DNA of 64,000 bases from an uncultured Sunxiuqinia sp. (GCF_947495665.1 NZ_CANLZV010000003.1:186001-250000), one strand, 5' to 3'; positions 25,315 through 35,530 are shown, numbered from the stretch's first letter. The notes: generated from the letters alone by a model not told the origin. Made by a program: numbers and translations.

Positions 25315-25637
25315 TGAAAAGCTATCCGGTCAAAAAAGTCGATACCCGTTTGTATATCAAGGGGCTTTCCGGCTCCCTGGTCTTTCGGGCGCTCTATGGG
25401 ATACTGGCAGCCTTTTTCGGCTTCTCTGGAATCTACATTCTTTGGGGAGTTTTTCCGGCTGTGCTGCTGGTTGTCCCGATGTTCTTTACTTATCTCTACC
25501 GGCTGCATAAGATTCAGGCAAAATATGGACCGGAAGGCTGGGATAAAAAACGGACGGCCCGGAAGCTGCCTCAGTTTATCAGTTGTAAACGAAGGATCAA
25601 GTGCGCGCATCAAACCCTACAGCCCCTGAAGCCATGA
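25314..25637 (+). CDS. traF: Conjugation protein TraF (DUF4133), VirB3-like
   Basis: 107 residues. Begins YPVKKVDTRLYIKGLSGSLVFRALYG, typical of DUF4133, and has two membrane helices (ILAAFFGFSGIYILWGVF, AVLLVVPMFFTYLY). VirB3-like inner-membrane component next to the VirB4-type ATPase. Overlaps traE by 1 bp and the following ATPase start by 4 bp. Confidence 0.9.
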   Translation: MKSYPVKKVDTRLYIKGLSGSLVFRALYGILAAFFGFSGIYILWGVFPAVLLVVPMFFTYLYRLHKIQAKYGPEGWDKKRTARKLPQFISCKRRIKCAHQTLQPLKP

Positions 25638-28075
25638 AAATCAACAAGCTTGAAAAAATGCTCCCCATACTGGGATTTAAGGAAGATATCCTGCTCAGTA
25701 ACAACCTGGATCTGACCCTTGGCTTTCGGCTGGAGCTACCCGAAGTACTGTCCTGTAGCCGGGAAAAGCTGTACCGGCTACACGATACCTTCCAGCGTAT
25801 GATTAACATGCTGCCCTCGGGAAGCCTGGTACATAAACAAGACCTGTTTTTGGTTCGATCGTTTAACCCACAGGAAAAGATCGCTTTCAGCCGGGGGCAT
25901 GATACCGGCAGTTTAAATGCCAGCTACCTTCGCCACTTCAAAGGGCGCCAGTCTTTGAGCCACGAATGTTTCCTGTATATCAGCCTGCTGAACCGGGGCC
26001 TTTTAAAAAACTACCTGGAGTCGGCTTTGATCTTATCGCGCCGGGAGCATAAGCTGGAGAACCTGCGCTTTGACAGGATTATGGAACTGAAAAGCAACCT
26101 GACGGCTGTTTTTACCCAAAACGGAATCGGTTGCCAGCCTCTTACCCTTACTGAAGCAAGCGGAGATGAAAACCGACTGGGCTTAATTGAGCGTTTTTTA
26201 AGTCTGAACTTTACCGATGACCATCCGGTGCTGGGTGGAATTGACTTTCGTGACCGGCTGAAGGTGATGGATCAGTTTGTGGAGATCCTGAGTTTGAGCG
26301 ATTATTCCCATATCCCGGGTGAGCTGCGCCCCTGGACATCGCATCCGCAAACCGGCCTGCCGGTGTCGATGGTGTATCCGGTGAGCTTTCACCTGCCATT
26401 TTCACACATCACCAACCAGTTCATCTACCTGCCCGAGCAGCAGGAGATCAAAGCTTACCTGGAAAGTAGCTACAAAAAGATTTTTAGCCTGTCTAAATTC
26501 TCCTCGGAGAATAAGGTCAATGCCGGCTTGATTGAATCTTTCCTGGATCAAACGCAAAGCTCGGGAGAGAAGGTTGTGAAAACACATTTTAACCTAATGT
26601 TGTTCGATGCGTCTCTGAAGCAGCTGAAACAGCATAAAAGTGAAGCGGCCTCAGCCTTTTCTCTGATGAACTGTTTTCCCTACCGGCACAGCCATGATTT
26701 ACCACTGTTATTCTTTGCCTGTGTGCCATATTCCACCCAGCTTCCTGAAACGGAGCTGTTCATTACCCAGGTGCCCCAGGCCTGCTGTTTGACCAGCTTT
26801 GAAGGTGAAATCCAAAACAGCAGCTCAGCTTTTACCATCTGCCTGTCTGATCGGCTGGAAGGCTGCCCGGTGGATATTGACATCTCGGATGAGCCCATGC
26901 AGCGCCACCTGATTCATAACCGTAACAAAATCATCATTGGTGGATCAGGTTCCGGGAAATCGTTTTTCACCAACCATTTGCTGCGTCAATATGCTGAAAG
27001 CGAAAACTGCCACATTGTTTTGCTGGATGTGGGACGAAGCTATGAGCTGCTGACCCGCTACCTGGATGAACGGCTCAAAGCCCGGGGAGGAGCTATGATG
27101 GTGGAGTTCACCGCAGAGAACCCCATTTCGTTTAATCCTTTTATGCTGGATGGACAACCTGATATTGAGCACAAACAGACCATCCTGTCGGTGATCTACA
27201 CGATTTACAAAGAAAACCTGTCGGAAATGGAGAAAGATGTGATTGCCCATTCAGTCACGGCCTTTTTTGATTCCGATCGGGTAAGCGAACGCTCCTTTAA
27301 CGGGTATTATGAGTTTTGCCGGGATTTTATCCCTCAGCTGGTGAAAGAACAAGCCCTTCGGTTCAATGTCAACGAATTCTTCTTTCTGCTTTCGAAATTT
27401 TACCGGGGAGGGGAGTACGACTATTTGCTGAACCGGCCCATGAATACCGATGAATTTTTCCGTTGTCCGTTTCTGGTATTCGAGCTTGATGCGATCAAAG
27501 ACCATGCGGTGATCTTTCCGGTAGCTACCCTGATTATCATCGATATCTTTCTGCAGAAGATGCGGCGGCTGAAAGGCGTGCGCAAAGTCATCTGCATTGA
27601 AGAAGCCTGGAAGGCCATTGCCACCCCGCAAATGGCTTCGTACATCAAATATTTCTTTAAAACCATCCGGAAATTTTTTGGAGAGGCGATGGTGGTTACC
27701 CAGGAGGTGGACGATGTGATCTCTTCTCCGGTGATTCGTGATGCGGTGATCAATAATGCAGATACCCGCATTCTGTTAGACATGAGTAAGTTCCGCAATA
27801 AGTTTGACAGTATCAGTAAAACACTGGGATTGTCGGAGTTTCAGAAAGAACAAATCCTGTCGATCAACCGGAACCTGCCTGCAGGGCGCAAGCTGAAGGA
27901 AGTATTTATCGGTCTGGGCAGTTACTCGCAGGTCTATGCCCTGGAAGTCAGCCGACCGGAATACTATTGCTATACCTCTGAGCAACGTGAAAAGGAGGAG
28001 GTGCTGAACAGCCTTTCCCGAGGGGCTGGTACTTGCTTTTTAGAAACCTTAAAATCCATTTGTCATGAACTTTAA
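25634..28075 (+). CDS. traG: TraG-type conjugation ATPase (VirB4 family)
   Basis: 813 residues from ATG 25634, which begins MKINKLEKMLPILGF, the usual TraG start; an upstream ATG at 25601 lies inside traF. The N-terminal half is the VirB4 domain, the C-terminal half a P-loop ATPase: Walker A IIGGSGSGKSFFTNHL, Walker B KVICIEEAWKAIATP and downstream TQEVDDVISSPVI. It powers pilus assembly and substrate passage at the inner membrane. Overlaps the next gene by 11 bp. Confidence 0.96.
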   Translation: MKINKLEKMLPILGFKEDILLSNNLDLTLGFRLELPEVLSCSREKLYRLHDTFQRMINMLPSGSLVHKQDLFLVRSFNPQEKIAFSRGHDTGSLNASYLRHFKGRQSLSHECFLYISLLNRGLLKNYLESALILSRREHKLENLRFDRIMELKSNLTAVFTQNGIGCQPLTLTEASGDENRLGLIERFLSLNFTDDHPVLGGIDFRDRLKVMDQFVEILSLSDYSHIPGELRPWTSHPQTGLPVSMVYPVSFHLPFSHITNQFIYLPEQQEIKAYLESSYKKIFSLSKFSSENKVNAGLIESFLDQTQSSGEKVVKTHFNLMLFDASLKQLKQHKSEAASAFSLMNCFPYRHSHDLPLLFFACVPYSTQLPETELFITQVPQACCLTSFEGEIQNSSSAFTICLSDRLEGCPVDIDISDEPMQRHLIHNRNKIIIGGSGSGKSFFTNHLLRQYAESENCHIVLLDVGRSYELLTRYLDERLKARGGAMMVEFTAENPISFNPFMLDGQPDIEHKQTILSVIYTIYKENLSEMEKDVIAHSVTAFFDSDRVSERSFNGYYEFCRDFIPQLVKEQALRFNVNEFFFLLSKFYRGGEYDYLLNRPMNTDEFFRCPFLVFELDAIKDHAVIFPVATLIIIDIFLQKMRRLKGVRKVICIEEAWKAIATPQMASYIKYFFKTIRKFFGEAMVVTQEVDDVISSPVIRDAVINNADTRILLDMSKFRNKFDSISKTLGLSEFQKEQILSINRNLPAGRKLKEVFIGLGSYSQVYALEVSRPEYYCYTSEQREKEEVLNSLSRGAGTCFLETLKSICHEL

Positions 28076-28733
28076 CTACAATGTGAAATCCCTGTTTTTA
28101 GCCTTGGTTGTGCTGATGTTAACGCACTGCCTGACAGTTGACAATGCACGAGCTCAGGCCCCGGTAACCGATGTGGGAGCCGGGATCCAACGTGAAGCCC
28201 TTTGGGATCAGGAAAAGGGAATTCTATCCGAAATCAACTGGTACAACATCCTGATCAAAGTCCTGAACGGAGATATCAAGGGATTGACCGGTGAGCTGTT
28301 AGGCATTGACCAGCAGATGCTGGAAAGCCTGCAGAAAGTATCTTCTCTGATCAAAGACTACAAGCGGGTGAAGGAAACCAAGGACATGCTGGATAAAATC
28401 ATCCAGGTGTATACCGAAAAGCTTCCCCTGCTGGTGGAGGATGAGAATTTTTCGCCGCGCCAGGCTGAAGCTATCGTGCAATCCTTTGACCTGATACTGG
28501 ATGACAGCCGCCTGCTGATTACCACCGTTTTGAATGCCATCGTGAAGGACGATCTTTTTTTAATGGATGATAAACAGCGTTATGACACGATCAATGGCAT
28601 TTATGAGGATGTCCGCAAACATTACGGAACGATCTGCTATTTGTACAACAAGCTGTTGTATGCTTCTTACCAGAAGAGCTTTGAGTCCGGTCAACTGAAA
28701 AGCTTTGCCTTTTACTACTCCCTGTACAATTGA
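28065..28733 (+). CDS. TraI-like conjugation protein (DUF4141-like), exported
   Basis: 222 residues with a signal peptide (KSLFLALVVLMLTHCLT...ARA). The mature part is helical with coiled-coil stretches (MLESLQKVSSLIKDYKRVKETKDML) and ends YYSLYN. Its place after traG and the pattern LMDDKQRYDTINGIYEDVRKHY fit the DUF4141/TraI proteins of Bacteroides elements, which occupy the VirB5-like periplasmic slot. Identity to TraI is moderate by eye. Confidence 0.72.
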   Translation: MNFNYNVKSLFLALVVLMLTHCLTVDNARAQAPVTDVGAGIQREALWDQEKGILSEINWYNILIKVLNGDIKGLTGELLGIDQQMLESLQKVSSLIKDYKRVKETKDMLDKIIQVYTEKLPLLVEDENFSPRQAEAIVQSFDLILDDSRLLITTVLNAIVKDDLFLMDDKQRYDTINGIYEDVRKHYGTICYLYNKLLYASYQKSFESGQLKSFAFYYSLYN

Positions 28734-28785
28734 TGGTCGGTCGATGATAATCCAAAAACAGAAAATGATGCTTAAACCAACAGTC

Positions 28786-29499
28786 ATGAAAACAACGTAT
28801 TGGGTCCTGCTACTGCTTCTCTTAGTGCTTCTTGGGGAGCGAAAGTCCCACGCCCAGCTATTGAATGTCAAGCCCTGGCACGGATACTATCCGGAAATGA
28901 ACGGTACTTACCCTCTGAGCTTTGTTGCTTTTAAAGGCTGGTTAATCCCTACACCTCATTTTTTTGTCCGGAGCTGGCCGACACACTACTATGTGGAGCT
29001 TGGTGCTTTGCCCGTTTCTGATGCCGGCGGCTATGCCGATATGCTTCGAATCAATTTTTTGAAACTGGTTTCCCGCCTGATTGAAAAGGGGCAGATGAAA
29101 GGCCGGTATCAGGAAACTGCCCGGATTAAAGATTATACGCAGGAACAAAAGGAGATCGAAAAGCTTCTTTTTGATACCCGCTCAGACCAATTGCCGGATG
29201 TGTATGACCTTGCTGGTGCTTTTATCCGCCTGTATCAAAGTATTAACCGGCTGGACAAGCTGGAAGACTGCCATTGGATGAAACAACTACTGGAAAAGGA
29301 TGCAGATGGCCTGCTGGTCCGCTTCATCTCGGTCAACCTGCTGCAAACGGATCACGGTCAAAAACTGGAAGCCTTTTCTAAAATCCGCCGTGAACTTAGC
29401 CGCCAGACCGGTGATGCGGACTATGCCTACCGAAAGGTGCATTATTACCAGGCTTATGCACAGTCTGGTCAGAGATCCTTTGCCTTTATGATTCAATAG
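28786..29499 (+). CDS. Exported conjugation-operon protein of unknown function
   Basis: 237 residues from ATG 28786, chosen because it starts a clean signal peptide (MKTTYWVLLLLLLVLLGERKSHAQ). Earlier in-frame starts (28705, 28744) overlap or abut the preceding gene. The mature part begins LLNVKPWHGYYPEMNGTYPLSFVAFKG and is otherwise helical. No family recognised. It lies between the TraI-like and TraJ-like genes on the same strand, so it is probably a periplasmic transfer protein. Confidence 0.68.
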   Translation: MKTTYWVLLLLLLVLLGERKSHAQLLNVKPWHGYYPEMNGTYPLSFVAFKGWLIPTPHFFVRSWPTHYYVELGALPVSDAGGYADMLRINFLKLVSRLIEKGQMKGRYQETARIKDYTQEQKEIEKLLFDTRSDQLPDVYDLAGAFIRLYQSINRLDKLEDCHWMKQLLEKDADGLLVRFISVNLLQTDHGQKLEAFSKIRRELSRQTGDADYAYRKVHYYQAYAQSGQRSFAFMIQ

Positions 29500-29512
29500 A
29501 TAACTGTTAAAA

Positions 29513-30472
29513 ATGAAGATAATGCTATTACAGGTAATAAGCACCAATGACTTCTTCTCTTTTACAGAGGTGCTGATCCGGGGAGGGCTGGACAATGCCC
29601 GGCTGCTGGTCAATATGGCGCGCGCCATTGGTGGTATTGCGGCCTTTTTTTACATCTCCAAACGGATCTATGAGCAGCTGATTGCCGACAATCCCATTTC
29701 AATCCTGCCTTTGCTCAGGCCTTTTGCCCTGGTGCTGGTGATTAGCTTCTGGGGACCGTTTGTTCAGCTGCTGATGGTACCTACCAATGGATTAACCAGA
29801 TTGTCGGAGGCCATCTATGCCGATAAAAAACACCTGGTAGCCGAGCGTCTGGAACAAAAGCAGGAGGCCATTCTGTATGCTGACCTGCCAGCCTTTCAGG
29901 AGAATGAAGAGAAGGAAGCGATGCTCTGGGACAAGGGCATCAACATGCTTCTGACCACTTATAACATCATTTCAGGGAGGGCACTGCGGCACCAGATTAA
30001 CTTTTACCTGATGGACGGAATCCGTCAACTGCTGGAGGCCTTGTTTGAGGTGCTGATCTACCTGGTTGCTTTTCTTCGGACCATCTTTTGCGTGCTTTTG
30101 GTGGTCTTTGGTCCCCTGGTTTTTGCCATCTCCATCTTTGATGGATTCCAGGAAAACTACCTGAGCTGGATTGCCCGCTTTATCAATGTGAACCTTTACC
30201 TGCCCATTGCCTTGATCATCCTGTCGCTGGTGCAGGAGGTGCTGATCTTTGTGCTGGAAGCTGAAATTGCTCAGATCCAAAGCTCCCTGATCTATACGCC
30301 GTCGCTGTATTATGTCTCCAACCTGGTAGTGCCGGTCTGTGGCATTGTCGGGCTGATGATGGTTCCCAAAATTGCCTCCTGGATCATCAGCGCTTCCGGA
30401 ACCAATACCGGCGGCGGCCGACTGATACGCACCGCAGCAGTGATGGCCATCACCAAAGGAGCCCTGAAATAA
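29513..30472 (+). CDS. traJ: Conjugation inner-membrane protein TraJ (VirB6/TrbL-like)
   Basis: 319 residues with about six membrane segments, e.g. LLRPFALVLVISFWGPFVQLL, FEVLIYLVAFLRTIFCVLLVVFG and VVPVCGIVGLMMVPKIASWI. The layout and the end WIISASGTNTGGG fit TraJ of Bacteroides conjugative transposons, a VirB6-type channel component. 13 bp after the previous gene, 42 bp before traK. Confidence 0.88.
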   Translation: MKIMLLQVISTNDFFSFTEVLIRGGLDNARLLVNMARAIGGIAAFFYISKRIYEQLIADNPISILPLLRPFALVLVISFWGPFVQLLMVPTNGLTRLSEAIYADKKHLVAERLEQKQEAILYADLPAFQENEEKEAMLWDKGINMLLTTYNIISGRALRHQINFYLMDGIRQLLEALFEVLIYLVAFLRTIFCVLLVVFGPLVFAISIFDGFQENYLSWIARFINVNLYLPIALIILSLVQEVLIFVLEAEIAQIQSSLIYTPSLYYVSNLVVPVCGIVGLMMVPKIASWIISASGTNTGGGRLIRTAAVMAITKGALK

Positions 30473-30514
30473 CAGGCAGTAACTTAAAAAGTCAATATTA
30501 AATACCATTTGTCC

Positions 30515-31141
30515 ATGAAAAAGATTTTTGATATCCAACGCAAGTTTCGGTTTACCGTCTATGTCCTGCTGGCAGTCAGCCTGGTGTTAACGGGTTTTAG
30601 CTCCTTTGTTTTTGTCCGCTCGCTCAAGCTGGTGGAACATTCCCGGGAGAAGATCTACGTGCTGGATAACGGGAAATCGCTGCTGCTGGCGCTTCGGGAA
30701 GATATCTCTGAGAACCGTCCGGCTGAGGCCCGCGATCATGTGAAGCGCTTCCATGAACTATTTTTCACCATGGAGCCCGACAAGCAGTACATCGAGAACA
30801 ACACGCGGGAAGCTCTCCACCTGGCGGATGGTTCGGCCATGAAGCAACACCGTTCCTACAAGGAAAACAATGTCTATAACCAGGTTATTGCCTCAAACAT
30901 CAGCATGACCCTGCAGACGGACTCGGTGCAGATCGATTTTTCGGCTTATCCCTATCGGTTTCGGTATTTCGGGAAGCAACGGATCGTCCGGAAGTCAACC
31001 ATCACCCTGCGTAAGCTGCTAACCACCGGGCAGCTTCGTAACACCTCCCGCACAGACCATAACCCACACGGTTTTCTAATTGAGAACTGGCTGATTACCG
31101 ATAATCGGGATCTGGAAACCCACAAGCGCAAATCTTTTTAA
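30515..31141 (+). CDS. traK: Conjugation protein TraK (VirB8-like)
   Basis: 208 residues from ATG 30515. One N-terminal membrane helix (VYVLLAVSLVLTGFSSFVFV) is followed by a periplasmic domain with REDISENRPAEARDHVKRFHELFFTMEPD, the conserved TraK segment, and ending NPHGFLIENWLITDN. It bridges inner membrane and core complex of the type IV system. Confidence 0.93.
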   Translation: MKKIFDIQRKFRFTVYVLLAVSLVLTGFSSFVFVRSLKLVEHSREKIYVLDNGKSLLLALREDISENRPAEARDHVKRFHELFFTMEPDKQYIENNTREALHLADGSAMKQHRSYKENNVYNQVIASNISMTLQTDSVQIDFSAYPYRFRYFGKQRIVRKSTITLRKLLTTGQLRNTSRTDHNPHGFLIENWLITDNRDLETHKRKSF

Positions 31142-31160
31142 CCCTTAAAACCCGGAACAA

Positions 31161-31520
31161 GTGACTCGATTTTATTCATCAACTAAAAGGCAAAAGCCGG
31201 AAACGCCAAGCTTTCAGGACGTGAGCCGTTTTACGCGAATCATCAACCAGCTGGACAGCCAGGACCGGAAGCTCGATCCCCAAAAGCGAAGAAGCAAATG
31301 GATGCTTGTTCTTTCCATTCTGTTCCTGCTTTTCCTGGCCTCTTTCCTGATTCCCTTCCCGAACTTTTCCCATGAGAAGATTGGAACTAAAGAGCAGTTC
31401 TTTCCCAGTGAACCAGAAAACTCCGGGCAAGCAGCCATCCCCGGTTTTGAGCTGCCGGTGGATTCCTTTGAAAACCTTTTAAAACAACATATCCATGAGA
31501 GCATACCTGAAACGAAATAA
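31161..31520 (+). CDS. Small TraL-position membrane protein
   Basis: 119 residues with a GTG start. One central membrane helix (WMLVLSILFLLFLASFLI) with a basic cytoplasmic N-terminus and acidic outer tail. Its position between traK and traM and its size match traL (DUF3989) of Bacteroides elements, but sequence motifs are not decisive. It overlaps traM by 26 bp. Confidence 0.68.
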   Translation: MTRFYSSTKRQKPETPSFQDVSRFTRIINQLDSQDRKLDPQKRRSKWMLVLSILFLLFLASFLIPFPNFSHEKIGTKEQFFPSEPENSGQAAIPGFELPVDSFENLLKQHIHESIPETK

Positions 31521-32688
31521 ACCCTTATTGTTCCTGCCCCTGGTGATGGTTCCCTTTCTTGTGCTGATTTTTTACATTCTTGGCGGAGGGGAAAACCCCA
31601 AGGGAAAAGACCAGAGTCAGACACGGCAAGACAGCCTTCAAGGGGCCAATTATGACCTTCCTGATGCCGACTACAGCCTGGAGATCCTGGATAAAACAGC
31701 GGTAAGTCAACAGACCGGTGAAATCATCCTAAGCCAGGATTACGGTCTGTTTGAAGATTCCTTTGAAGAAGAAAACGACTTGTCAGATCGCAGTACCACA
31801 GAGGAAGCGTCGGGAAAGGGGAATGAGTCAGCAGTCGTGGCAGAGCAGGGAGCACGTTCCACTGATCCTGATAACTTGTTACGCCACATCCAGCGTCGGG
31901 AGCGAGAAATACGCCGTGAGCTGGAAGCCGGTCAACCCAAACAATCAAACCCCAAAGTCAGGGTGTCAGAGGAAAAACGCCCGGTAAAGTCGGTTGAAAA
32001 GGAGAATGTTGTAAATAAGGCTAAGCCAGCAGATCAAGCCTTTCCAGCAAGCGGAATCGAAGAGTTAGACCGTGTTTTTCGACAGGCCCAGCAATTGGCC
32101 CGGCAAAATGACTCCCTGAAAAGCTCCCTGAAGGAAGCCAATGCTTTTCGGGAGAAGCTGGAAGCCGAACGCTCCCGATCGTTTACCCTTGAAAAAGGGC
32201 AGCGTTCTGCATTTAAGCCTGCTGAGGCCCCGACCACCTTATTGAAAGCTGAGGTGTACGAAACAAGCACAGTACTGACTGGCAATCGCATTAAACTGCG
32301 ACTGCTGGAAGAGGCTTCAGTCGGGGGAATCACGATCCCGGCAGGTACCTTTATCTACGGAATTTGTGAAGTTGCCAATGAACGGCTTCGCATCACGGTC
32401 CATCAGCTTCCGCATCAGGGAGCGTTTATCCCGGTTGACCTTAGTATTTATGATCTGGATGGACTGGCCGGGCTGTATGTGCCGGACAATGCTGCACGGA
32501 AAGTAGCGAAAGAAGTAGGCAGCTCAACCAACACCTCTTCCATGTTTGGGATGACGGGAAACCCCTTAAGCTATGCCGGTGTTCAGGCAGCTGACCGGAC
32601 CGCACGCTCCCTGCTGCGGATGGTCAGGCTCAGAAAGGTCACCATCAAGAAAAATACCCTGGTTTATTTAATCAATCAACCCAAATAG
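31495..32688 (+). CDS. traM: Conjugation protein TraM (VirB10-like)
   Basis: 397 residues. An N-terminal membrane anchor (PLLFLPLVMVPFLVLIFYILGG) is followed by a long charged, Pro/Lys-rich periplasmic linker (about 35-200), a short coiled coil (RQNDSLKSSLKEANAFREKLEAE) and a C-terminal beta-barrel domain (AEVYETSTVLTGNRIKLRLLEEASVGG, then AGTFIYG). This is the TraM/VirB10 layout, spanning the envelope and opening the channel. Confidence 0.94.
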   Translation: MRAYLKRNKPLLFLPLVMVPFLVLIFYILGGGENPKGKDQSQTRQDSLQGANYDLPDADYSLEILDKTAVSQQTGEIILSQDYGLFEDSFEEENDLSDRSTTEEASGKGNESAVVAEQGARSTDPDNLLRHIQRREREIRRELEAGQPKQSNPKVRVSEEKRPVKSVEKENVVNKAKPADQAFPASGIEELDRVFRQAQQLARQNDSLKSSLKEANAFREKLEAERSRSFTLEKGQRSAFKPAEAPTTLLKAEVYETSTVLTGNRIKLRLLEEASVGGITIPAGTFIYGICEVANERLRITVHQLPHQGAFIPVDLSIYDLDGLAGLYVPDNAARKVAKEVGSSTNTSSMFGMTGNPLSYAGVQAADRTARSLLRMVRLRKVTIKKNTLVYLINQPK

Positions 32689-32696
32689 AAACCCTT

Positions 32697-33506
32697 ATGA
32701 AAGCATTAGTTATTCTTATCCTTGGCATCTCGCTGTACTTGGCGGCGAGCGCTCAAACCACGACCAATTTTATTCAGCTATCCGATACCAAGACAAGCCA
32801 TCTGGTTTTTCCTGAACAGGTGGACTATGTGCAGGCAGGCGATTATTCCCTGGTACAGGCGGAAGTCGTGCCGGAACTTTCTAACCTGGTACGCATGAAA
32901 GCGAGCCAGGCCTTTGAGAAGCCGGTGTCTTTGACGGTGGTTTGTGCCGGCCGGATTTATGCGTTCGAGCTTGGCTACGGAAATGAGGCACCTATTATCT
33001 ACCAGGCCGAGTCTTTTCATGCTGAAGATGCCCAAACTTTTAGTGGCAAGCTGCTACCCGATGGTGTGCTGAGGAACTTGTGTGATCAGGTTTTGGATAA
33101 GCACCGGAAGAACTACCGGAACCGAAAGGTTCAAAGGGAGGGGATTCGTCTTCGACTAAACTCCATACACCTGCATGATGATGTTCTGTTTTTGGAGTTG
33201 GAAATTCGAAACCGGACTCCCATGGCCTACGATGTGGAGAGTGCTCATTTCTGGATTACCGATAAACGCCAGGTAAAAGCAACCAACGTGCAGGAATACC
33301 TGATTACGCCGGATTACATCCGAAATAAGATCAGTCGTATTCCGGGCTACACCACGGTTCGGGAAGTGTTTGTCTTTGAAAAGATGACTATCCCCAACCA
33401 GCGCATCCTTCTAGTTGAACTGAACGAGAACGCACTGGGCAATACCGGACGAAAACTCAGTCTTGAGCTTAAAAATAAGGATATTCTTCAGGCGCGTAAA
33501 CTCTAA
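32697..33506 (+). CDS. traN: Conjugation protein TraN (DUF4138, VirB9-like)
   Basis: 269 residues with a signal peptide ending SAQTTTN. Beta-rich mature domain with DTKTSHLVFPEQVDYVQAGD, the DUF4138 hallmark, and a second domain starting IRLRLNSIHLHDDVLFLELEIRNRT. It forms the outer part of the core complex with TraM. 8 bp after traM. Its 3' end overlaps a possible upstream extension of the coupling-protein frame. Confidence 0.93.
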   Translation: MKALVILILGISLYLAASAQTTTNFIQLSDTKTSHLVFPEQVDYVQAGDYSLVQAEVVPELSNLVRMKASQAFEKPVSLTVVCAGRIYAFELGYGNEAPIIYQAESFHAEDAQTFSGKLLPDGVLRNLCDQVLDKHRKNYRNRKVQREGIRLRLNSIHLHDDVLFLELEIRNRTPMAYDVESAHFWITDKRQVKATNVQEYLITPDYIRNKISRIPGYTTVREVFVFEKMTIPNQRILLVELNENALGNTGRKLSLELKNKDILQARKL

Positions 33507-33564
33507 TCTCTTGTCATCTGAATACTCTAATCTTCTCATTCTTCAACATTCCAATCTTCCAACA

Positions 33565-35508
33565 ATGAATCATGAGCCACACGACCTGGTCAAACTGCAC
33601 GAGGGATTCCGCTTTTTCAGCTACCTGTTACTGATCTTGTCTTTGTACGTGGGGAGTATCGGTTACTTCACCCGGCAGGGGCTGGTAATCCCGGAGTTTT
33701 CTCCTTTGCTGGAAAAGCTGCAAGGCCTGCAATTTCTGTCGGATGTGCAGCTGTCTAAACTGGTATGCCTGGTCTTTCTGGCCATCACCTGCATTGGAAC
33801 CAAAGCACACAAGGATCGGGAACTGGTAGTACCTGTTGTTGTCCGTCAGGTGGTGTTCGGACTCCTTGTTTACTGGGGAAGTTTACTCTTTTGGGATTGG
33901 TACCCGTTGACTTATATGGGACTGAGCTTCGCCGGCTTTGTACTGCTGAATATAGGCTTTGATAACATCTCCAAGCTAATTAATGTGAACCTGATGAAAG
34001 ATCGCTTTAACATCGAGAACGAGAGCTTTCCACAGGAAGAAACTTTGCGGGAGAACGAATATTCGGTGAACCTGCGCTCCACTTACCTGTATAAAGGCAA
34101 AGAACATTCGGGATGGATCAACATTGTGAATCCCTTCCGGGCCACGATGGTGATTGGCACTCCCGGTTCCGGCAAATCCTTCTCGGTTGTTTTGCCCTTT
34201 ATTCGTCAGCATCTGGCGAAAGGCTTTTCGATGTGTGTGTACGACTTTAAATATGCTGATCTTTCAGAGGTCGCCTATAACCATTTTCTGAAAGCCCAAA
34301 AAAGCGGGAGTCTTCCAGGCTCCGCCCGCTTCTATGTCATCAACTTTGAGGATATTCGAAAATCCTTTCGCTGTAATCCCTTGGCTCCGGAGCTCATGGA
34401 AAGCCCTGTCGATGCCTTTGAATCCTCCCGCACGGTGCTGTATAACCTGAACCGGGAATGGATCCGTAAACAGGGGGAATTTTTCTCGGAAAGTGCCGTG
34501 TCCTTTTTTGCTGCGGTGATTTGGTTTTTGAAAAAATACCGGCAAGGGGAGTTCTGCACCCTGCCGCATGCCATTGAATTGTTGCAATTGGATTACGATG
34601 AGCTGTTTGCCGTCCTGGAACAGGAAAACGATGTAGCCAATATCATCAACCCTTTTATCAATGCTCACAAACGCGGGGCTAATGAACAACTGGAAGGGCA
34701 GCTGGGAAGTTTGAAAATTGCCATTTCCAAAATCATTAGTCCGGAGATTTACTGGATCTGCTCCGGGAATGACTTTTCGCTGGATATCAATCACCCACTG
34801 GCTCCTAAAATCCTGTGCCTGGCCAATAATCCATTGCGTGTGGAAATGTACGGGGCCGTTCTTTCCCTGTTTATCACGAGGATGCTGAAAATCATAAACC
34901 GAAAAGGGCAGCACCCTTCATCCCTGATCTTTGATGAGCTGCCAACCCTATACTTTCGGGGGCTGGACACGCTGGTTGCCACGGCCCGGGCCAACCGGAT
35001 TGCGACCCTGTTGGGCGTTCAGACCATCGACCAGTTGATTCGGGATTACGGGAAAGAGCAGGCCAATGCGATTACCAGCAACATTGGCAACGTGTTTTCG
35101 GGGCAGGCAGCCGGTGAAACGGCCCGGTTTATCCAAAACCGGATGGGCAAGATTTTGCAGGAACGCCAAGCCATCAACATTAACCGGAATACCCAGTCTT
35201 CGACCTTTTCAACCCAGCTGGACTACCTGATGCCGGAAGGCAAAATCGCCACCTTGCCCCAAGGCTGGATGGCCGGGCAAGTGGCCGATAATTTTGGAGA
35301 GACCGTGTCCCAACGAAATTTCAACGGACTGATTCGGGTAGATGTCAATGCCTGGCAGCGTGAAGCGGCCCGTTATGTGCCCATTCCTGATTGTTACAGC
35401 TTTGATAACATCCCGGAGGTACTGGAACGAAACCGGATTCGGATTCAGAACGATATCCGCTTGATGGTTAATCAGAAGCAGATGGGGCCTAAAAAGGCTC
35501 AAGTATAA
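33565..35508 (+). CDS. Type IV coupling protein (VirD4/TraG family; MobC of Bacteroides elements)
   Basis: 647 residues from ATG 33565; the frame extends upstream into traN but MNHEPHDLVKLHEGFRFFSY is the natural start. Four N-terminal membrane segments precede a P-loop ATPase: Walker A VIGTPGSGKSFSVVLPF and Walker B SSLIFDELPTLYFRGLD. It links the relaxase-DNA complex to the secretion channel. Located between the channel genes and the mob genes. Confidence 0.95.
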   Translation: MNHEPHDLVKLHEGFRFFSYLLLILSLYVGSIGYFTRQGLVIPEFSPLLEKLQGLQFLSDVQLSKLVCLVFLAITCIGTKAHKDRELVVPVVVRQVVFGLLVYWGSLLFWDWYPLTYMGLSFAGFVLLNIGFDNISKLINVNLMKDRFNIENESFPQEETLRENEYSVNLRSTYLYKGKEHSGWINIVNPFRATMVIGTPGSGKSFSVVLPFIRQHLAKGFSMCVYDFKYADLSEVAYNHFLKAQKSGSLPGSARFYVINFEDIRKSFRCNPLAPELMESPVDAFESSRTVLYNLNREWIRKQGEFFSESAVSFFAAVIWFLKKYRQGEFCTLPHAIELLQLDYDELFAVLEQENDVANIINPFINAHKRGANEQLEGQLGSLKIAISKIISPEIYWICSGNDFSLDINHPLAPKILCLANNPLRVEMYGAVLSLFITRMLKIINRKGQHPSSLIFDELPTLYFRGLDTLVATARANRIATLLGVQTIDQLIRDYGKEQANAITSNIGNVFSGQAAGETARFIQNRMGKILQERQAININRNTQSSTFSTQLDYLMPEGKIATLPQGWMAGQVADNFGETVSQRNFNGLIRVDVNAWQREAARYVPIPDCYSFDNIPEVLERNRIRIQNDIRLMVNQKQMGPKKAQV

Positions 35509-35530
35509 ACACACGAAAAAAAGACTTCCT